Of a DNA stretch of 25,284 nucleotides, positions 22,362 to 25,284 are shown piece after piece. Each line of letters starts with the position of its first letter. Position 1 is the stretch's first letter. A program made the translations under genes and the position numbers. Below the pieces are notes generated by a model. That model ran no database searches, was not told where the DNA came from, and was given only the letters and a program-made list of their open reading frames with translations. This DNA comes from a virus, in the IMG/VR virus record IMGVR_UViG_3300025120_000495, positions 1 through 25,284 of that record; one strand, given 5' to 3'.

Positions 22362-23638
22362 AGAATAAAATCTATTTTCTCAGACCAATCCTCTGGAATG
22401 TCTGCATCAATTTTATGTATATACATTTCAAGAGCTTGTTGCGTTTCATGTCCAGTAATTGGTTGTAGTTCTTTTATTGCTTCTGAGTAGCTTTTGTTCT
22501 CAGTACTTCTTAAATACCTAAAAAGATTTGTAATAAAAGAATGACGGAAAGAATACAAACCATATTCTTTGCCTAAGTTGAATTTATTTTTTACTTTTTT
22601 AAATCGTTTACTAAATGCATCTCTTCTTGTATTGTCATCTGTATTCCATTCTGCTGGTTTATTTTTTAAAGTGAATAAGAAATACTCCTTATTATATAGG
22701 TGTAAATTCATTGCTTTTACATCTTCTATAAATATACTTGGAATGCGTTTTGTTTTTTGTGGTTTGTTTTTTGCTTTAAAATATAAAAGATTTTCTTCTA
22801 GGTTTACATCTTTTACTCTTAATCTGTTTACCTCAACTGGACGTAGAAAGCAATACGAGACAAAACGGATATACATTAATAAATACGGATCGTTATTTTT
22901 TAAATAGTCTACAATATCTTTAAGTTCTTTTCTAGTAAAGGTTCTATCTGTTTTTGGTTTTGTCTTTTCGTTACCTATGTCTTTAATAAAGTTTCTATCT
23001 ATTAAATTAAGTTTGTTTTCCATTATGGTAAACAGAGCTGATAAAGATGCTTTTGAGTTGTTGCGAGTTCTTGCAGATGTTTCTTTTAGTTTTTGATTTA
23101 AGAATTTAAGAACGACAGACTTTGTTAAATCGTTTATGTCTTTGTTTTGGTTATATTTAAGAAAGTCTAAAAATTGGTTCTTTGTATGAAGGTAGTCTTT
23201 AGATGTTATTTTAGAAACAGATAGAGTACAATGTTCATAAGCTAACTCTAATGCTTCTTTTATAGTATGTACTTTTTTTTCATCTTCAAAGTTGTTTAAA
23301 TTAAAAGGGGAGTAGCCATTTCTAATTGCAGTTTCTAATCCAAACTTTAAATTCTTTAAATGCCTTACTCTATCCTCAAATTTTTTTAATTTATTAACTC
23401 CTCCTTTTAAATGGCTTTGCCTTTCTAGTTTGTTTGTATTTGGATTTCTAAAAGACCATCTTAAATACCAAGACTTTTTTAGTGCTTTTGTTTTTTCACT
23501 TTTGCTTAAATATTTCCATTCATTGACGTTTATTCCTCCAGTATAAAAAGAAATAGTGTATTTTTTTTGCATTTTTTTTAAAACATCTAGTGCGTACTCT
23601 ACAACGTATTTTTGAAGTATTTTTTTATTTTTCTTCAT
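22358..23638 (-). CDS. int: Tyrosine integrase
   Basis: A 426-residue site-specific recombinase. The N-terminal third (about 1-120) is lysine-rich with aromatic strands (KSWYLRWSFRNPNTNKLERQ), typical of arm-binding domains; a SAM-like core-binding domain lies at about 124-215 (TIKEALELAYEH...); the catalytic domain follows. Catalytic residues: Arg 266 (FLRPVEVNRL), Lys in KAKNKPQKTKR (about 290), Arg 365 in YSFRHSF, His 397 (TGHET) and Tyr 406 (ALEMYIH). The usual HxxR is YxxR here (Tyr 362). The start at 23638 lies 66 nt from the attachment core. It inserts the phage at a tRNA gene. Confidence 0.93.
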   Translation of the reverse strand: MKKNKKILQKYVVEYALDVLKKMQKKYTISFYTGGINVNEWKYLSKSEKTKALKKSWYLRWSFRNPNTNKLERQSHLKGGVNKLKKFEDRVRHLKNLKFGLETAIRNGYSPFNLNNFEDEKKVHTIKEALELAYEHCTLSVSKITSKDYLHTKNQFLDFLKYNQNKDINDLTKSVVLKFLNQKLKETSARTRNNSKASLSALFTIMENKLNLIDRNFIKDIGNEKTKPKTDRTFTRKELKDIVDYLKNNDPYLLMYIRFVSYCFLRPVEVNRLRVKDVNLEENLLYFKAKNKPQKTKRIPSIFIEDVKAMNLHLYNKEYFLFTLKNKPAEWNTDDNTRRDAFSKRFKKVKNKFNLGKEYGLYSFRHSFITNLFRYLRSTENKSYSEAIKELQPITGHETQQALEMYIHKIDADIPEDWSEKIDFIL

Positions 23639-24006
23639 ACAAAAACGACTTAAATTTTGAACCTAAATCGTTTATTTACAAAGAGTTGTGTTTACTTTAA
23701 ATTTGTAGCGAAGACGGGATTTGAACCCGTGACCTCAGGGTTATGAATCCTAAGGTAGATTTACAAACCCTTATAAACACTGACTTTATGCATTGTCGAT
23801 TTATGATTAATGACAACCAAATAACGTACTTTTTTTTATGCAACTACTTGCTTTTTTGTACTTAATTTTTTATATTTATTGTTTAACAATAATAAAAAAA
23901 TAATAAACAATACCCTCTAATCCTCTAACTATAAAAATTGAAATAAAAGATATTATTTATTTTCTGTTATAAAAACTTATATGTTAGTTTTAAATTTAAG
24001 TTTTAA
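23639..24006. other. Non-coding attachment region with inverted and direct repeats
   Basis: This 368-nt stretch has no convincing gene. Besides the tRNA-like core it holds the direct repeat ATTTACAAA at 23674-23682 and 23759-23767, one on each side of the core; a 17-nt palindrome TTATTGTT-T-AACAATAA at 23876-23892; and a second half, TAAACAATA, shortly after it, inverted to part of the palindrome. Such repeats would suit integrase arm sites or an excisionase site. The part from 23900 to 24006 is A/T-rich with nothing else recognised. Confidence 0.55.
23705..23751 (-). other. attP core: 3' half of a tRNA-Met(CAU)-like sequence
   Basis: On the minus strand, GGATTCATAACCCTGAGG carries a CAU anticodon loop (TTCATAA), followed by a perfect T-arm (ACGGG-TTCAAAT-CCCGT), the acceptor 3' strand CTTCGCT and a discriminator A. 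The 5' half of the tRNA (D-arm and 5' acceptor) is absent: upstream sequence is unrelated. It therefore is not a tRNA gene but the piece a phage carries to restore the host tRNA 3' end on integration. CCA is not encoded. It sits 66 nt from int. Confidence 0.85.
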
Positions 24007-24132
24007 ATGTATATTAAATTAACTCAAGATTACTACAAGAAACAAGTAAAAAAAAATATTAAGATTATTAAAAAATTAAAAAATAAACTAACAAAAAAAG
24101 AATTAGATACTATTCTTTCAAAATTTCAATAG
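24007..24132 (+). CDS. Small basic protein next to the repressor
   Basis: ATG 24007 to TAG 24130-24132, 41 codons. The product MYIKLTQDYYKKQVKKNIKI... is lysine-rich and helical, ending KKELDTILSKFQ. It converges on the repressor gene and overlaps its 3' end by 23 nt. Size, charge and position next to int/attP would suit an excisionase, but no winged-helix motif is visible. The lysine content may simply reflect the A-rich DNA, so it may be non-coding. Confidence 0.35.
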   Translation: MYIKLTQDYYKKQVKKNIKIIKKLKNKLTKKELDTILSKFQ

Positions 24133-24451
24133 CTCTCTTTTGGCTTTCAACTTCAAACCATAAACTATAAATTTCTACTTGTAGGAGTTTATGGTGGTTT
24201 TTTATTACATCAGATGCTAATTCTTGCATTTTGATCCTTTCCTCAGCTCCTAAAGTTACCTCACTAGTATCGTTTTCCATTGCTTTAGTAGCAAATTCAA
24301 TAATAATTTCTTTTGTTTTTCTTTGGGGATTAGCAACTTTGTTACTAAGTATTTTTCTAACACCAGCCTCATTTAAGCCAGTGTTATTGTGTATTTCATA
24401 AGCTGAAAACCCTTTATTTTTTAAGTAGATAATACTATCTTCAAAAGTCAT
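24110..24451 (-). CDS. HTH repressor candidate (lysogeny control)
   Basis: A 113-residue protein. Residues 3-45 fit a helix-turn-helix: SIIYLKNKGFSAYEIHNNTG, then LNEAGVRKILSNKVANPQRK, with the second helix NEAGVRKIL as recognition helix. The remaining part (about 70-113) is helical and could dimerise (LLQVEIYSLWFEVESQKRA). It is the only leftward gene besides int, divergent from the rightward early operon, with three regularly spaced GTATCGT copies in the gap: the standard position for a phage repressor. It lacks a LexA-type protease domain, so SOS self-cleavage is not expected. Confidence 0.65.
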   Translation of the reverse strand: MTFEDSIIYLKNKGFSAYEIHNNTGLNEAGVRKILSNKVANPQRKTKEIIIEFATKAMENDTSEVTLGAEERIKMQELASDVIKNHHKLLQVEIYSLWFEVESQKRAIEILKE

Positions 24452-24472
24452 TTTTTTTATTTTTTTTAAAAA

Positions 24473-24499
24473 GTATCGTTTTGTATCGTAAAGTATCGT
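24473..24499. promoter_or_regulatory. Triple operator: three GTATCGT copies at 10-bp spacing
   Basis: GTATCGT at 24473-24479, 24483-24489 and 24493-24499. The starts are exactly 10 bp apart, one DNA turn, so proteins bound there would line up on one face. The third copy ends on the first base of the -7 box of the rightward promoter, so binding would block transcription. They lie 22-48 nt upstream of the leftward repressor start. Confidence 0.7.
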
Positions 24500-24506
24500 A
24501 TATTTG
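24481..24506 (+). promoter_or_regulatory. Host-type promoter of the rightward early operon
   Basis: TATATTTG (24499-24506) is a full match to the Bacteroidota -7 element TAnnTTTG. TTG at 24481-24483 could serve as the -33 element, but the 15-nt spacing is shorter than the usual 17-19. Transcription would start near 24512, giving a leader of about 35 nt before ATG 24547. Confidence 0.6.
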
Positions 24507-24546
24507 TTGATAGAATGTTAGTAAATATACAATTTTAAAACCTAAA

Positions 24547-24861
24547 ATGCTACAAAAAAACACTTTAATCTCTGATTTAACACAACAAGAAATTTCACAA
24601 AACTGCTTTTTAAGATTAGACCGAGCAACCTATCAAGGTAGCACTTATGATTCAGTTCCATTTCGTACACAATTTGATACAGACGAGTACTTATTTGAGC
24701 TATTTGGAGAGGTTAATATTGTTTGGTTAAACAAAGAGAATTACCAGTATCAAGAAGTCAGCTCTATCTATATAACAATGTTTGATGATGTTGGAGAGGT
24801 CTTTCCAGATGAAAACATTTATGATAAAATAATAAAAAACCTTGAATTTTCAATTATTTAG
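24547..24861 (+). CDS. First early protein of the rightward operon (unknown function)
   Basis: A 104-residue acidic soluble protein. It has a run of aromatic and acidic residues (FDTDEYLFELFGEVNIVWLN) and no membrane segment. First gene after the rightward promoter, where phages often encode Cro-like, anti-host or replication-control proteins; no HTH is visible in it. It is separated by 2 nt from the next gene. I do not recognise a family. Confidence 0.7.
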   Translation: MLQKNTLISDLTQQEISQNCFLRLDRATYQGSTYDSVPFRTQFDTDEYLFELFGEVNIVWLNKENYQYQEVSSIYITMFDDVGEVFPDENIYDKIIKNLEFSII

Positions 24862-24863
24862 TT

Positions 24864-25079
24864 ATGTCAAATATTATCAATCAACTCAAAAGTACAAGTC
24901 TATCAAAAGATAGTAAGTCAAATCAAACCCTAAACAATATTGTTTACAACGCATTTCATAATGCTAAAACAGACCAAGAAGAAATAGCAATTGCTGCTAT
25001 TGCCTACAAATATGATTTGGGTTGCTTGGATGAGTTAATTGGAGTTTTAGAAGTTCAGGGATCTAAACTTCCTTTTTAA
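24864..25079 (+). CDS. Second early protein (unknown function)
   Basis: A 71-residue, mostly helical soluble protein (NIINQLKSTSLSKDSKSNQ..., then TDQEEIAIAAIAYKYDLG). Hydrophobic and charged positions alternate as in a small helical bundle. It starts 2 nt after the previous gene and so belongs to the same operon. No motif is recognised. Confidence 0.65.
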   Translation: MSNIINQLKSTSLSKDSKSNQTLNNIVYNAFHNAKTDQEEIAIAAIAYKYDLGCLDELIGVLEVQGSKLPF

Positions 25080-25083
25080 CTCT

Positions 25084-25260
25084 ATGTCTCCTCTAGAACA
25101 AAATATAATCAATCTTTTACCTACTCTTTCTGATGAAGCTAAGAGCAAGGCAAGATTAATTCTAGGGGAGAATCCAAGTTTTAGCAAGAAAAAAAAGAAT
25201 AGCAATCACTTAACAAAACAAGAAGCAGTAGTATTAGTTAGAAAAATGTTAAAAATATAA
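25084..25260 (+). CDS. Third early protein, small and helical
   Basis: ATG 25084 to TAA 25258-25260, 58 codons. The product starts MSPLEQNIINLLPTLSDEAK and ends with a basic helix LTKQEAVVLVRKMLKI; a lysine run (KKKK) lies between. Four nt separate it from the preceding gene, and a further ATG follows 2 nt after its stop, so the operon continues. Function unknown. Confidence 0.6.
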   Translation: MSPLEQNIINLLPTLSDEAKSKARLILGENPSFSKKKKNSNHLTKQEAVVLVRKMLKI

Positions 25261-25262
25261 AA

Positions 25263-25284
25263 ATGCAAAACCCCAAAAAAAAAT
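25263..25284 (+). CDS. Start of a further early gene (cut by the window edge)
   Basis: ATG at 25263 follows the previous stop by 2 nt and opens a frame starting MQNPKKK that runs out of the window. Only seven codons are seen, so this rests on operon continuity alone. Confidence 0.3.

Noticed and set aside
22691-22698. A seventh ATTATATA
   Set aside because: It lies inside the integrase gene, without the A-tract 19 nt upstream and without a start codon downstream; taken as background.
23700-23790. A complete tRNA gene on the minus strand
   Set aside because: Only the anticodon loop, T-arm and 3' acceptor are present; no D-arm or matching 5' acceptor precedes them, and the anticodon stem has a mismatch. 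It is the attP core.
1-25284. CRISPR array, transposase or insertion sequence
   Set aside because: No regularly spaced direct repeats with unique spacers were seen; the only tandem repeats are the contiguous in-frame units of the fibre gene. No transposase motif was recognised.

Overview
This window looks like most of a temperate tailed phage that infects a Bacteroidota host, most likely of the Flavobacteriaceae. The DNA is very A+T-rich and the genes are tightly packed, often overlapping by 1 to 14 bases. Starts are preceded by A/T-rich leaders (TAAATAAATA-type) rather than Shine-Dalgarno sequences. The one promoter of host type that I can recognise, in front of the right-hand leftward/rightward switch, has the Bacteroidota -7 element TAnnTTTG. 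No host housekeeping gene is visible. The attachment core lies inside phage sequence, between integrase and repressor, so this reads as a free or circularised phage genome cut open in its early region, not as an integrated prophage end.

Layout. 1-2012: the end of an early operon, with a truncated HTH protein, an HTH plus Trm1-like methyltransferase gene between two matching hairpins, and small early proteins. 2068-3623: terminase. 3647-10726: tail block, with a tail assembly chaperone that appears to use a -1 frameshift, neck/tail-completion proteins, two large tail proteins and the tape measure. 10763-13139: head protease (XkdF-like), a repeat-bearing fibre protein, and a BspA-like repeat protein with its small partner. 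13185-15139: scaffold candidates and major capsid protein, closed by a strong terminator. 15219-15746: a lone structural gene between two terminators. 15847-21131: portal, connector, a second BspA-like protein with its partner, and a lysis cassette (XhlA-like protein, M15 peptidase, membrane protein, holin). 21165-22361: a calcineurin-like phosphoesterase. 22358-23638 (minus): tyrosine integrase. 23705-23751: attP carrying the 3' half of a tRNA-Met(CAU)-like sequence. 24110-24451 (minus): a small HTH repressor candidate, then an operator/promoter region and a rightward early operon running off the window.

How it fits together. Six late transcription units each begin with the same signal: A-rich bases exactly 19 nt before ATTATATA. 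In five of the six the start codon lies only 11-12 nt after the first base of ATTATATA. This looks like a phage-specific late promoter, distinct from the host-type promoter of the early region. The lysogeny switch has three GTATCGT copies at exactly 10-bp spacing; the last one touches the -7 box.

The points most worth checking are the shared late promoter, the two covarying hairpins around the methyltransferase gene, the frameshift in the tail chaperone, and the duplicated BspA-like gene pair with exchanged N-termini. All functional names come from reading the sequence by eye; no database search was run.
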